Positions 37,665-50,812 of a DNA stretch of 64,000 bases are shown one piece after another. A program made the position numbers and the translations under genes. The notes under the pieces were generated by a model. It searched no databases. It worked only from the letters and a program-made list of their open reading frames with translations, and was not told the origin of the DNA. The stretch is taken from NCBI RefSeq assembly GCF_004016445.2, contig NZ_SADT02000001.1:415630-479629 (forward strand), given 5' to 3'. The stretch is from Mesorhizobium sp. M2E.F.Ca.ET.219.01.1.1 (lineage in GTDB: Bacteria; Pseudomonadota; Alphaproteobacteria; Rhizobiales; Rhizobiaceae). Position 1 is the first letter of the stretch, and each line of letters opens with the position of its first letter.

Positions 37665-38438
37665 TTGGATATCAGCACCGATTTCATGCGGCGCATAGCG
37701 CATGCCGCCGCCGCGGAAACCTTGCCGCGCTTCCGCAGCCAGGGGGCGGTCGCCAACAAGGAGGCGGGAAGCTTCGACCCGGTCACGGAGGCCGATCGCG
37801 AAGCCGAGCGTGCGATCCGGGCGCTGATCTCCGCCGAATATCCCGAGCACGGCATCCTCGGCGAAGAGCATGGCAGCCAGAACATCACCAACCGGCATGT
37901 CTGGGTGATCGACCCGATCGACGGCACCCGCGCCTTCATTTCCGGCCTTCCGGTCTGGGGAACGCTGGTCGGGTTGACCGCCGACGGCGACGCGGTCGCC
38001 GGCATGATGTCGCAACCCTTCACCGGCGAGCTGTTCTATGCCAACGCCTCCGGCTCGCACTACGAAGGACCGGGCGGGCCGCGCAGGCTCTCGACCCGCA
38101 AGACGACCGAGCTCTCGCAAGCGACGCTGTTCACGACCACGCCCGCCCTGTTCAAGGGCGAAGCGCGCAAGCGCTACGACCAGTTCGAGACGAAGGTCCA
38201 GCTCGCCCGCTACGGAACCGACTGCTACGCCTTCGCCATGGTGGCCGCGGGCTGTGTCGACATCGTCGCCGATCCGGGCTTGAAGCCCTACGACATCGTC
38301 GCGCTGATCCCGATCATCGAGAAGGCCGGCGGCGTCGTCACCACTTTCGAAGGCGGCCCGGCGGAGAAGGGCGGCGATATATTGGCCGCGGCGACACCGG
38401 AGCTGCACGCCGCGGCAATGGCGGCGCTGCGCGGTTGA
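37665..38438 (+). CDS. hisN: Inositol monophosphatase-family phosphatase, probable histidinol-phosphatase
   Basis: The 257-residue protein has metal-site motifs GEEHG and DPIDGTRAF of the Mg2+-dependent inositol monophosphatase fold and a C-terminal GLKPYDIVALIPIIEKAGG with the third aspartate. The body (PVTEADREAERAIR, FISGLPVWGTLVGL) resembles HisN, the histidinol-phosphate phosphatase used by many alphaproteobacteria. The start is TTG 37665, supported by GGGGAGAG at 37652-37659. It could instead act on inositol phosphate; specificity in this family overlaps. Confidence 0.85.
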   Translation: MDISTDFMRRIAHAAAAETLPRFRSQGAVANKEAGSFDPVTEADREAERAIRALISAEYPEHGILGEEHGSQNITNRHVWVIDPIDGTRAFISGLPVWGTLVGLTADGDAVAGMMSQPFTGELFYANASGSHYEGPGGPRRLSTRKTTELSQATLFTTTPALFKGEARKRYDQFETKVQLARYGTDCYAFAMVAAGCVDIVADPGLKPYDIVALIPIIEKAGGVVTTFEGGPAEKGGDILAAATPELHAAAMAALRG

Positions 38439-38465
38439 TCCGCCGCGGCCTGGTTGCGATCGCGA

Positions 38466-39422
38466 TCAGGGAGCGTCGCCGGTGCCCGGAATGAAGGCAT
38501 CGAAGGCGGCGAGCAGCTGCTCGCGATAGATGTCCTTCTCCTGCAGGAGTTCGTGCTCAGCGCCGTCGATCATCAACAGCGAGCCGACGCGCAGTTTCCT
38601 GGCATAGGCCTCCACGGCCTTGGTCGAGACCACCCGGTCGGCGCCGGCGGCCACGATCAGCGTCGGCACCCGGACCCTTGCCATGAAATCCGGATCGCTG
38701 ACGGCTTGCGCGGCGGCGGCCGCGGCCTTCAGCCAGCGGATGGTCGGACCGCCGAGCGCGAGCTGCGGCCAGGCTTCATAGATTCCGACATTGCGGCGGT
38801 AACGCGCCGGGTCCGAGGTCACCTTGTTCACCTCGAAAGGCGGCGGCACTTTCGGTCGCGGACCGATCGCCGCGTAGAGCCAGCCGAGGCCAAGCGCGCA
38901 GAAGATCGCGCAGACGCGCCGCACCGTGGCTATCGAGACCGGCATGTCCGGCACCTCCAGAAAAGGCGCCAGCAGCACCATGCGCCGCACCCGATTGACC
39001 ATGGACGGCGAGGCAAGCAGCGCAATCACCGCCCCGGTCGAGTGGGCGAGGATGTAATAGGGGCCGCGGCAGTCGGGCAGCACGATCTCTTCGAAAAATT
39101 GCTCCAAGTCGCGCGTATAGTCGCGGAAGCTGCGGACATGGCCGCGCTGACGGTCGCGCAGCAGACGGCTGGAATCGCCCTGGCCCCGCCAGTCGAGGAT
39201 CGCGACGCCGAAGCCGCGATCGGCGAGGTCGCGGATGGTCTCGAAATATTTCTCGATGCACTCGTTGCGTCCGGTCAGCAGAACCACCGTGCCCAGCAGC
39301 GGGCGGGCGACCGCTGCGAAGACGCCGTAGCGGATCTTCTTGCCGTCACGCGTGGTGAAGAAGCCGCCCGCCGCGTTCTGCGGCGCGGGATTGTCCTCGG
39401 TCAGATGGAAAAGATCCGTCAT
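38466..39422 (-). CDS. Alpha/beta hydrolase, lysophospholipase (PldB)-like
   Basis: The 318-residue hydrolase starts MTDLFHLTEDNPAP at ATG 39422. It has VLLTGRNECIEKYFE, typical of PldB-like proteins, WRGQGDS, the nucleophile elbow AHSTGA (Ser in A-H-S-T-G), the acid in AAGADRVVS and the histidine in GAEHELLQ. No signal peptide is present, so a cytoplasmic or membrane-facing lipase or esterase role is likely. It is transcribed alone, convergent with hisN. Confidence 0.88.
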   Translation of the reverse strand: MTDLFHLTEDNPAPQNAAGGFFTTRDGKKIRYGVFAAVARPLLGTVVLLTGRNECIEKYFETIRDLADRGFGVAILDWRGQGDSSRLLRDRQRGHVRSFRDYTRDLEQFFEEIVLPDCRGPYYILAHSTGAVIALLASPSMVNRVRRMVLLAPFLEVPDMPVSIATVRRVCAIFCALGLGWLYAAIGPRPKVPPPFEVNKVTSDPARYRRNVGIYEAWPQLALGGPTIRWLKAAAAAAQAVSDPDFMARVRVPTLIVAAGADRVVSTKAVEAYARKLRVGSLLMIDGAEHELLQEKDIYREQLLAAFDAFIPGTGDAP

Positions 39423-39798
39423 TCGGCGCGTCGTTGCCTGTTCTTTGCCCGGACGGGCGAGGCGTTGGCATGGTGATAGACGGCCGGGCGGCAAAAGCAA
39501 AGGCGTCGCGAGGCGTTACGCGGCAACTCGCAAAGGGAAGGCCGGAAGTGCCTGCGGCGCACTTCCGGCCTCTGTCGATCCGGGAGGAAGGGACGTTGCA
39601 CCCGGTTCGGCCTCGTCGCGGTGCCGGGATCAAGGCGCCGCTTGTCTCTTTGTCTTGACGCAATTCTGCGCAAAGCGCCTCGCGCTTTTCCCGAATTGCC
39701 TGACTTGACCGAAACCTAACAAAGCCCGGGTGAACGGATGCCGAAGCCTGAGTTCATCCGCCGTTCATCAACATGGCGGTTTTGCGTCGATCAAAAAG
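39423..39798. other. Intergenic stretch with one palindromic repeat
   Basis: This gap between the divergent hydrolase and hsp20 genes holds no convincing gene. It contains the second CGCAATTC-type rhizobial palindrome (39659-39700). The rest is leader and spacer DNA. Confidence 0.6.
39659..39700. repeat. Rhizobial palindromic repeat, copy 2 (CGCAATTC type)
   Basis: GCAATTC (39660-39666) pairs with GAATTGC (39693-39699), with an inner GCGCAAAGCG/CGCGCTTTT arm. It is related in ends and layout to the copy at 37341-37385. Confidence 0.7.
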
Positions 39799-39799
39799 C

Positions 39800-39828
39800 C
39801 TTGAAATGGCTTTCTCCGCTTCCCAAAT
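39800..39828 (+). promoter_or_regulatory. Candidate RpoH (sigma-32) heat-shock promoter for hsp20
   Basis: CTTGAAA (39800-39806) is a perfect sigma-32 -35 element. CCCAAAT (39822-39828) after a 15-nt spacer fits the -10 class (consensus CCCCATnT). Transcription would start near 39836, giving a leader of about 100 nt before the hsp20 ATG. Confidence 0.6.
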
Positions 39829-39835
39829 GAAGTTT

Positions 39836-39935
39836 GCGGCCGCCGATGTCGGGGCCGCTGGCCTATCCGGAACGCCTTTCGAGGGTTTCGCACCAGGTCA
39901 TACGCAAACCATGTTGCTCAACAGGAGAACACCTC
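39836..39935 (+). promoter_or_regulatory. ROSE-type RNA thermometer in the hsp20 leader
   Basis: The leader ends with UUGCU (39914-39918), CAAC, then AGGAG (39923-39927), the Shine-Dalgarno sequence 8 nt before ATG. UYGCU opposite AGGA with a bulged G is the defining 3' hairpin of ROSE elements, which hide the ribosome site until heat melts it. An upstream hairpin forms from GCGGCC (about 39836) and GGCCGC (about 39855). ROSE elements precede small heat-shock genes in Bradyrhizobium and other rhizobia. Confidence 0.75.
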
Positions 39936-40403
39936 ATGCGTCACGTTGATTTTTCCCCGCTTTATCGTTCGACCGTCGGCTTCGACCGGCTGTTCACCAT
40001 GCTCGATTCGCTCGGCCAGCCCGAGACCGCGCAGACCTACCCGCCCTATAACATCGAGCGCACCGGCGAGAACGCCTATCGCATCTCGATGGCCGTTGCC
40101 GGCTTCTCGGAAGACGAGATTTCGATCGAAGCTCACCGCAACGTGCTGACCGTCAAGGGCGAGCGCAAGGAAGAGGGCAATGGCGAGGGTTCCGAGCTGC
40201 TCTATCGCGGCATTGCCTCGCGCGCCTTCGAGCGCCGCTTCCAGCTCGCCGACCACGTCGAAGTGGAAGGCGCCACGCTGAAGAACGGCCTGCTCTTCGT
40301 CGACCTCAAGCGCAACATTCCCGAGGAGCTGAAGCCGCGCAAGATCGCGATCACCTCGTCCTCGGACAAGGCCAAGCAGATCGAAGCCAAGGCCGCCGCG
40401 TAA
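39936..40403 (+). CDS. Small heat-shock protein, Hsp20/IbpA family
   Basis: The 155-residue chaperone has an N-terminal arm (MRHVDFSPLYRSTVGFDRLF), then an alpha-crystallin domain from about residue 40 (YNIERTGENAYRISMAVAGF, LTVKGER, GIASRAFERRFQLADHVEVEGATLKNGLLFVDLKRNIPEE). It ends with an I-x-I-like IAITSS tail. It holds unfolded proteins during heat stress. ATG 39936 follows the thermometer AGGAG. It is single-gene, with its own promoter and terminator. Confidence 0.95.
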   Translation: MRHVDFSPLYRSTVGFDRLFTMLDSLGQPETAQTYPPYNIERTGENAYRISMAVAGFSEDEISIEAHRNVLTVKGERKEEGNGEGSELLYRGIASRAFERRFQLADHVEVEGATLKNGLLFVDLKRNIPEELKPRKIAITSSSDKAKQIEAKAAA

Positions 40404-40444
40404 TCCGCGGGCTCCATCACAGACAACGTCTCCCCCCGAGACGG

Positions 40445-40472
40445 AAGCGGCGCCGAGAGGCGCCGCTTTTCG
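40445..40472 (+). terminator. Intrinsic terminator of hsp20
   Basis: GCGGCGCC (40447-40454), a GAGA tetraloop and GGCGCCGC (40459-40466), followed by TTTTCGTT, form a textbook Rho-independent terminator 43 bp after the stop codon; two further A-T pairs extend the stem. Confidence 0.92.
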
Positions 40473-40504
40473 TTGTGCCAACCGGCAACGACCGTTCTGG
40501 CACA

Positions 40505-41398
40505 TTACCGGCGCTTTGCCGCGACAACGGCCTCCACGTTCTGTCGGTGCACGGGTTCATAAGGCGCAAAATATTCAACCGCCGTCGTTGAAAACATGTC
40601 GGCGCCGAAGGTCTTCAGATCCTGTTTCGCCAAATCGGGGTCTTGCCGGCAGGCAAGCAGCTTTCGCACATAGGCTTCCGTCGCCGTGATGAAGCTTCTG
40701 TCATAGCCACCGGCCTTGATTGTCTCGAAGGAACCATGATTGGGCAGGATCCGATCGAATCCCCAACCGGACATGCGCTCGAGGTCGATCAAGTGCTCCT
40801 CCAGACGCTCTGGCTCAGAGACATAGGTGATGGAATCCTCCAGCGTGTCGCCGGCCAGCAGCAAGCCGGCATCGGGCATCAGCAGCACCGTGCCGTCATG
40901 GCTGTGGATTTCCACCTGGCGCAGTTCGATCGCGATCGTTCCGACCCGCAGGCTCAGGCTGTTGTCGAATATCCTGTTGGGCAGCACGAGCGGCTTGATC
41001 GGCGGATTGCCGCCCTCGATCTCGGCGCGGCCGCGTTCAAGCGCCGATGCGGTGAGGCTATTGGCGATGATCTCGCAGTCCTGGAACACTTCGTTGCCGG
41101 CGATATGGTCGTCATGCCAGTGGCTGAGCACGACGCGTATCGACGTCACACCCATCTCTTCAAGCGTGCGCCGGATGAAGCGGGCATGGGCGAGCGAGAT
41201 ATGCGTGTCATAGACAAGCGCCTGCGATCCATCGACGATCGCATAGGTGCAGATGCCGAGCGTGTAGGCGCCGTCGTCGAGCCAATTCGGCTCGTCCGAC
41301 CGGATACGAACCCCGTCGACGCGGCCGTCGTAGAAGCCCAGCACGTTCGGCGCCGGACGAACCAGCCGCATGGTCGAGCCGAGAGGCGGCCTGGTCAT
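40505..41398 (-). CDS. MBL-fold metallo-hydrolase
   Basis: The 297-residue protein has the metallo-beta-lactamase motif SHWHDDH, a later histidine in VEIHSHDG, the bridging aspartate in LLAGDTLED and the final histidine in ILPNHG. It binds one or two zinc ions and hydrolyses an ester, lactone or thioester bond; the class is broad. There is no signal peptide. The threonine aldolase gene lies 14 bp upstream on the same strand, so the two may be co-transcribed. Confidence 0.88.
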   Translation of the reverse strand: MTRPPLGSTMRLVRPAPNVLGFYDGRVDGVRIRSDEPNWLDDGAYTLGICTYAIVDGSQALVYDTHISLAHARFIRRTLEEMGVTSIRVVLSHWHDDHIAGNEVFQDCEIIANSLTASALERGRAEIEGGNPPIKPLVLPNRIFDNSLSLRVGTIAIELRQVEIHSHDGTVLLMPDAGLLLAGDTLEDSITYVSEPERLEEHLIDLERMSGWGFDRILPNHGSFETIKAGGYDRSFITATEAYVRKLLACRQDPDLAKQDLKTFGADMFSTTAVEYFAPYEPVHRQNVEAVVAAKRR

Positions 41399-41412
41399 CG
41401 GCTCACCTCAAC

Positions 41413-42462
41413 TCAAGCCAGTAGCTTACCGAGGCGTTCGATCTCCTCGGTCGCGGTCGCGAAGCTGGCGACGAAGCGGTAGATCGCTTCATTGTCGCCG
41501 AGGTGCCCGTCGAACCCCGAAGGCACGCCCCATTCGTAGAATTTGGCGCCTGCCGTCCGCAGCTTCTCGGCTGTCTCGCGGTTGAGGATCGCGAACACCT
41601 CATTGGCCTGCGGCAGCCAGGCGAGCCTGCCTGCCGGCGCATCCTCGACGGTCTCGGCCAGGTGCGCGGCCATCTGATTGGCGTGGCCTGCCATCCGCAG
41701 CCACAGATCGTCGTTGAAATAGGCTTCGAACTGGGCCGAGATGAAGCGCGCCTTGGAAAAAGTCTGCCCGGCGCGCTGGCGCAACAGGCGCAATTCCTTG
41801 CCGACATCCGGATTGAGGATCACCACCGCGTCGGCCATCCAGCAGCCGTTCTTGGTGGCGCCGAAGGAGATGAGGTCGACGCCGCTCTTCCAGGTCATCT
41901 CGGCCGGGCTGACACCGGTCGCCGCGATCGCATTGGCAAAGCGCGCGCCGTCCATGTGGAGCGGCAGCTTGTGGCGGCGGCTGACCTCAGCGATCGCCTT
42001 GACGTCGTCGACGCTGTAGACCGTGCCGACCTCGGTCGCCTGGGTGAGGGTGACCGCCATCGGCTGGCCGGCGGGAGCAAGGTCCTGCGAATAGCGCCTG
42101 ATGGCGCGGTCGAGCGCCTCCGGGTTCATGCGCCCCAGCGGTCCGGACACCGGCGCCGTGCGCGCGCCGCCGGTGTAGGAACCCATCGCGCCGAACTCGT
42201 CGACATTCATATGCGCTTCGGAGTGGCAAAGCGCGATGCCGCCGATGCGGTTCAGCCCGGCCATCGAAAGCGCATTAGCCGCGGTGCCGGTCGCGACGAA
42301 GAAGACCTGAACCTCGCGCTCGAAGATCTCGTTGAAGCGGCGATAGACGGCGCGGTCCAGATCGCCGTCGCCATAGGCGGTGGCCGTGCCGGCGGCGTGG
42401 CGGGAGAGATTGGCCGAAATGTCGGGATGCACGCCCGCCCAGTTGTCGGATGCAAAGAACAT
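41413..42462 (-). CDS. Low-specificity L-threonine aldolase
   Basis: The 349-residue PLP enzyme starts MFFASDNWAGVHP at ATG 42462. It has the cofactor lysine in SFGATKNGCWMADAVV, the histidine stretch CHSEAHMNVDEFGAMG and LHMDGARFANAIAATG with the PLP-binding aspartate. It splits L-threonine or allo-threonine to glycine and acetaldehyde. A longer frame to 42534 has no family support. Confidence 0.93.
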   Translation of the reverse strand: MFFASDNWAGVHPDISANLSRHAAGTATAYGDGDLDRAVYRRFNEIFEREVQVFFVATGTAANALSMAGLNRIGGIALCHSEAHMNVDEFGAMGSYTGGARTAPVSGPLGRMNPEALDRAIRRYSQDLAPAGQPMAVTLTQATEVGTVYSVDDVKAIAEVSRRHKLPLHMDGARFANAIAATGVSPAEMTWKSGVDLISFGATKNGCWMADAVVILNPDVGKELRLLRQRAGQTFSKARFISAQFEAYFNDDLWLRMAGHANQMAAHLAETVEDAPAGRLAWLPQANEVFAILNRETAEKLRTAGAKFYEWGVPSGFDGHLGDNEAIYRFVASFATATEEIERLGKLLA

Positions 42463-42952
42463 CGAGAGGTCCGTATTGTGGTTGCCAAAAGCGGCGGGAC
42501 TTGACCGCTTCGGCGGAAGAAGCGCAAGGGCCAATCGCCGGCAAAGCGGTGAAGCCAGCGCATCACCTCAAAAGAGCCGGACCAAAGCTTGCGTTTGCAG
42601 CGTTCGTCACGAAATTTTGTGTCGCGGCGCGCCCAAGTTTTTTGTGAATCGGTCTTGTGTAGGTCCCTGATTTCTGCCATAAAAAATTTAGGACAGTAGT
42701 GCTGTCTTATTTTGTCGCACAAAACAGGCTGGACTGGCGTATCATTGCTGCCATTCCGGCCATTGTCGCGAGCGGCGGGTAGACGGCCCGGCTCTAGCCT
42801 GTACGATACCGGATGCGAACCGGGCGTATAGCCGTATGGTTCGGTAGATTTCGCGAGACGTGCAGCAGGACGAAGGGGAAGCCTTGTGCTTCCCAAGGCA
42901 AACCAGCGCCCTCAGACAGTCAGGGCCAAGGTGGAGAACGGAGGATAGGACG
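42463..42952. promoter_or_regulatory. Divergent upstream region of gltB with two inverted repeats
   Basis: No gene is supported in these 490 bases. Near the middle lie GACAG-TAGTG-CTGTC (42692-42706) and TTTTGT-CGC-ACAAAA (42710-42724), 4 bp apart, about 230 bp before gltB. They are plausible operator sites for a nitrogen or amino-acid regulator (Lrp-type sites have comparable form). The second shares CGCACAAA with the palindrome at 37485. The identity of the factor is unknown. Confidence 0.45.
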
Positions 42953-47689
<4,737 letters not shown>

Positions 47690-47700
47690 GCATCGGGCAT

Positions 47701-47724
47701 GGCCGGAAAGATGACTTTCCGGCC
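47701..47724 (+). other. Perfect 10-bp hairpin between gltB and gltD
   Basis: GGCCGGAAAG (47701-47710) and CTTTCCGGCC (47715-47724) pair perfectly around ATGA, 12 bp after gltB. No T-run follows, so it is likelier an mRNA-stabilising or processing structure than a terminator. Confidence 0.6.
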
Positions 47725-47753
47725 GGCATCCTCACCAACAATCCTGACCCCGA

Positions 47754-47796
47754 GAGCATGATCCCGAAAAGTGGGAACTCGGCGAAGGCCATGCTC
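47754..47796. repeat. Rhizobial palindromic repeat (GAGCATGATCCCGAAAAG type)
   Basis: GAGCATG (47754-47760) and CATGCTC (47790-47796) flank a core with CCCGAAAAGTGGGAA, the form of a very common rhizobial intergenic palindrome. It lies inside the gltB-gltD operon leader. Confidence 0.8.
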
Positions 47797-47880
47797 CAAC
47801 AAGGTGCGGTTGCCATGGCGGCCTTATGGGGTTAACGGGTGCGCGACAAAGGCGTGCCTTCGGACAGCAGGGACTGGACT

Positions 47881-49335
47881 ATGGGCAAGGTAACAGGCTT
47901 TCTCGAGATCGACCGGCAGGTGCACAAGTACCAGCCTGCCTCGGACCGCATCAGGCATTTCCGCGAATTCACGCTGCCGATGTCGGACAAGGAGGTCGAG
48001 AAACAGGCCGCGCGCTGCATGGATTGCGGCATTCCGTTCTGCCATGGGCCGACCGGCTGCCCGATCCACAACCAGATCCCGGACTGGAACGACCTCGTCT
48101 ACAATGGCGACTGGGACAGCGCGATCCGCAACCTGCATTCGACCAACAATTTCCCGGAATTCACCGGCCGGATCTGCCCGGCGCCCTGCGAGGAAGCCTG
48201 CACGCTGAACCTCGAGGACATTCCGGTCGCCATCAAGACGGTCGAGCAGGCGATCGCCGACAAGGCCTATGAAACCGGCCATATCCGACCCTATCCGCCG
48301 GAGAAGAAGACCGGCAAGCGGGTTGCCGTCATCGGCTCCGGACCGTCCGGCATGGCGGCCGCCCAGCAGCTTGGCCGCGCCGGCCATGACGTGCATGTCT
48401 ATGAGCGCGAGAGCCGCCCCGGCGGCCTCATGCGCTACGGCATCCCCGACTTCAAGATCGAGAAGCACTATATCGACCGGCGCATCGAGCAGATGCAGGG
48501 TGAGGGCGTGACCTTCCATTGCGGCGTCAATGTCGGCGTCGACATGAAGGCGGCCGAGCTCATCGATGAATTCGACGCCGTGCTCTATTGCGGCGGCTCG
48601 GAAACGCCGCGTCCGGCCGGCATTCCGGGGGCCGATCTCAGCGGCGTCTACGACGCGATGCCTTATCTGGTGCAGCAGAACCGCCGCGTCGGCGGCGAGC
48701 CGATCCAGTCGGTGGCCTGGCCCTCGCATCCGATCATCGCCGGCGGCCAGCATGTCGTGGTGGTCGGCGGCGGCGACACCGCGTCCGATTGTATCGGCAC
48801 CGCCTTCCGCCAGGGCGCGGTGCGCGTGACGCAGCTCGACATCCGTCCGCAGCCGCCCGAGAAGGAAGACAAGCTCTCCGTATGGCCCTATTGGGCGACC
48901 AAGATGCGCACGTCCTCCTCGCAGGCCGAGGGCGCCGAGCGCGAATTCCAGGTGGCGACGCTCGAATTCATCGGCGAGGACGGCCAGCTGACCGGCGTGC
49001 GCTGCTGCGAGGTGGACGAGAAGCGCAAGCCGATCGCCGGCAGCGAATTCGTCATCCGCGCCGACCTCGCCTTCATCGCCATCGGCTTTGCCGGCCCGGC
49101 GGGCGACAGCCTGATGAAGGAGCTGGACGGCAAGATCAAGGTCGTCACCGACAGCCGCCGCTCTCGGAATGTCGAGGCCAACGATCGCGACTACAGGACC
49201 AGCGTCGACAAGCTCTATGCCGCGGGCGACGTGCGCCGCGGCCAGTCGCTGGTGGTCTGGGCGATCCGCGAAGGCCGCCAGGCGGCGCGCTCGATCGATG
49301 AGGCATTGATGGGGTCGACGGTACTGCCGCGCTGA
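47881..49335 (+). CDS. gltD: Glutamate synthase (NADPH) small subunit
   Basis: The 484-residue protein starts [20 protein letters not shown] at ATG 47881. It has two 4Fe-4S cysteine groups ([20 protein letters not shown] and [13 protein letters not shown]), the FAD motif [15 protein letters not shown] and the NADPH motif [15 protein letters not shown]. It passes electrons from NADPH to GltB. The frame extends to 47839 but family proteins start at MGKVTGF. The 191-bp spacer from gltB holds a hairpin and a repeat, unlike tighter gltBD operons. Confidence 0.96.
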   Translation: MGKVTGFLEIDRQVHKYQPASDRIRHFREFTLPMSDKEVEKQAARCMDCGIPFCHGPTGCPIHNQIPDWNDLVYNGDWDSAIRNLHSTNNFPEFTGRICPAPCEEACTLNLEDIPVAIKTVEQAIADKAYETGHIRPYPPEKKTGKRVAVIGSGPSGMAAAQQLGRAGHDVHVYERESRPGGLMRYGIPDFKIEKHYIDRRIEQMQGEGVTFHCGVNVGVDMKAAELIDEFDAVLYCGGSETPRPAGIPGADLSGVYDAMPYLVQQNRRVGGEPIQSVAWPSHPIIAGGQHVVVVGGGDTASDCIGTAFRQGAVRVTQLDIRPQPPEKEDKLSVWPYWATKMRTSSSQAEGAEREFQVATLEFIGEDGQLTGVRCCEVDEKRKPIAGSEFVIRADLAFIAIGFAGPAGDSLMKELDGKIKVVTDSRRSRNVEANDRDYRTSVDKLYAAGDVRRGQSLVVWAIREGRQAARSIDEALMGSTVLPR

Positions 49336-49477
49336 GACCGTTTAGAAATTCTACTCCTGCGGCCAGCTGATGGCGTTTTCTGCGCTTCCGGTGCTCACGT
49401 ACGACAACGTACGCTCCGCTCCGGTTCTCGAAAACACCACCATCTGACTCACAGGAGCGAATTTCTGAAACGGTCTC
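49334..49477. repeat. 144-bp palindromic element, copy A
   Basis: GAGACCGTTT-AGAAATTC (49334-49351) matches, with one extra base, the reverse complement at 49459-49477, and inner CTCCTG/CAGGAG and TTTTC/GAAAA arms continue the fold. The core 49384-49430 reads GCTTCCGGTGCTCACGTA, then CGTACG-ACAA-CGTACG, then CTCCGCTCCGGTTCTCG. It spans almost the whole gap between gltD and the DUF459 gene. Copies B and C at 55001 and 58101 share the core. Confidence 0.85.
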
Positions 49478-49489
49478 CGAGCCGATGAG

Positions 49490-50722
49490 CTACTGATTGA
49501 TGCCCGTCGTCGTATCGGGCTGAGAGGCGGCGGTCGGCTTCGGCGGCCAGGAAAAATCGTCGGCGCGCCCGGGCGAGGCGGCGGGAGCCTTGCCTTCCAG
49601 GATCAGCTTTTCGCCGGGCAGATTCGGATCGGCCTTGGCCGGCTGCGCGGCACCCAGCAGTTCGGTGCCTCCGTCGAGCGCCGGGTCGCCGAGCAGCATC
49701 GGCGCGGTGCGGTCGACGATGATGGGCGCGGCGGCGGGCTTCGGCGCCTCGACCGGAGCGCCGGCCGGCGCCGACACGGTGGTGATGCTTCCCGGCGCCG
49801 CCAGGCCGAGGATCTTTGCCAACGGCTTTTCCGTGTAGAAAGCGAGCTTGCGCTTGCCGGCCTTGGTGACGTTGATGCCGTCGTCGGAGCGCAGGCGCAC
49901 CGGCTGGCCGTTGATGTCCGGGCCTGTGGTGACGAACGCGCCGTTCTCGTCAACGAAGCCGTCCCAGACATCGACGAACTCGCCGCCATGGCTTTGGGCG
50001 GCCGAGTGATAGATGTCGTTGAAGGCGAGCATGTCGGAGTTCATCTTCGACACACCGAAAGCCGGCATGCCGACCCACAGGAACGGCACCTTGGTCTCCT
50101 GAAGGGCCTTGCCTAGCGCATCGGTGCGGCGCTCATATTCCTTGGTCCAGTTCTCCGAGCGCGGCTGCTCGCGCACGTCGCCGACCTTCATCTGCTGCCG
50201 GTCGTTGGAACCCAGCATGATGATCACAGCCGCCGGTTTCTCGGTTTCGATCAGCGATTTTATCTGGGCTGGCCAATTGTAGACGTCGTCGCGAACGAAA
50301 CCGGAGGAACCGTTGGAGCGGGCGACGATCCTGACGGCGGGATTGTCGGCAAAGGCCGTGTCCAAGCCCTCCGCCAGCCCGCCCGCCAGAAAATCGCCGA
50401 CCACCAGCACGACGCGGGCGTCGTTCGTCTTCTCGACGATCGGCGTCTCGGGCTCCGTCGGCGGGCGCGGCTTGGGCTTCTTCTTGGGTTTCGACCTTGG
50501 CTGCACTTCGATGGGCGGTTCGATGCGTTCGCTGCGGCGCGGAAACAGAAGGTCGCGCAGCGACCAGCCACGGCTTTCCTCCTGCGCGAACGCAGGGGCG
50601 TGGAAAGCGCCGGCGGCGGTGACGACAAGCACGGCAAGGGCAAGAATCAGGACGGGCGCCCGGCGAATGCTCTGCCTGATACGCGCAACCGACACCAAAC
50701 AACTCTCCATCCCTTGGCGCAT
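49490..50722 (-). CDS. DUF459 / SGNH-fold exported protein
   Basis: The 410-residue protein has a signal or anchor helix (APVLILALAVLVVTAAGAFH), a basic/proline-rich linker (RSKPKKKPKPRPP), then an SGNH-hydrolase-like domain with VVLVVGDFLAGGLAEGLD, IIMLGSNDRQQ and DDGINVTKAGKRKLA. The last 110 residues are Ala/Pro-rich and disordered. The block I serine (GDS) is Phe and the block V histidine (DxxH) is Asn, so the usual catalytic residues appear missing. It probably acts in the periplasm on or beside cell-wall polymers. Start may be 50722 or 50710. Confidence 0.85.
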   Translation of the reverse strand: MRQGMESCLVSVARIRQSIRRAPVLILALAVLVVTAAGAFHAPAFAQEESRGWSLRDLLFPRRSERIEPPIEVQPRSKPKKKPKPRPPTEPETPIVEKTNDARVVLVVGDFLAGGLAEGLDTAFADNPAVRIVARSNGSSGFVRDDVYNWPAQIKSLIETEKPAAVIIMLGSNDRQQMKVGDVREQPRSENWTKEYERRTDALGKALQETKVPFLWVGMPAFGVSKMNSDMLAFNDIYHSAAQSHGGEFVDVWDGFVDENGAFVTTGPDINGQPVRLRSDDGINVTKAGKRKLAFYTEKPLAKILGLAAPGSITTVSAPAGAPVEAPKPAAAPIIVDRTAPMLLGDPALDGGTELLGAAQPAKADPNLPGEKLILEGKAPAASPGRADDFSWPPKPTAASQPDTTTGINQ

Positions 50723-50767
50723 GACCAGGCAGACGCGGGAAAGTCATGCGCAAGCCGAAGCGCTACA

Positions 50768-50794
50768 GCATCCTTGCCGTCTTTGAAAGGATGC
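50768..50794 (-). other. Hairpin between the mltB-like and DUF459 genes
   Basis: GCATCCTT (50768-50775) pairs with AAGGATGC (50787-50794) over an 11-nt loop. It lies between two minus-strand genes and may be a weak terminator or mRNA end; no T-run follows. Confidence 0.4.
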
Positions 50795-50812
50795 CTGGCG
50801 ATTCCGCGAGTT

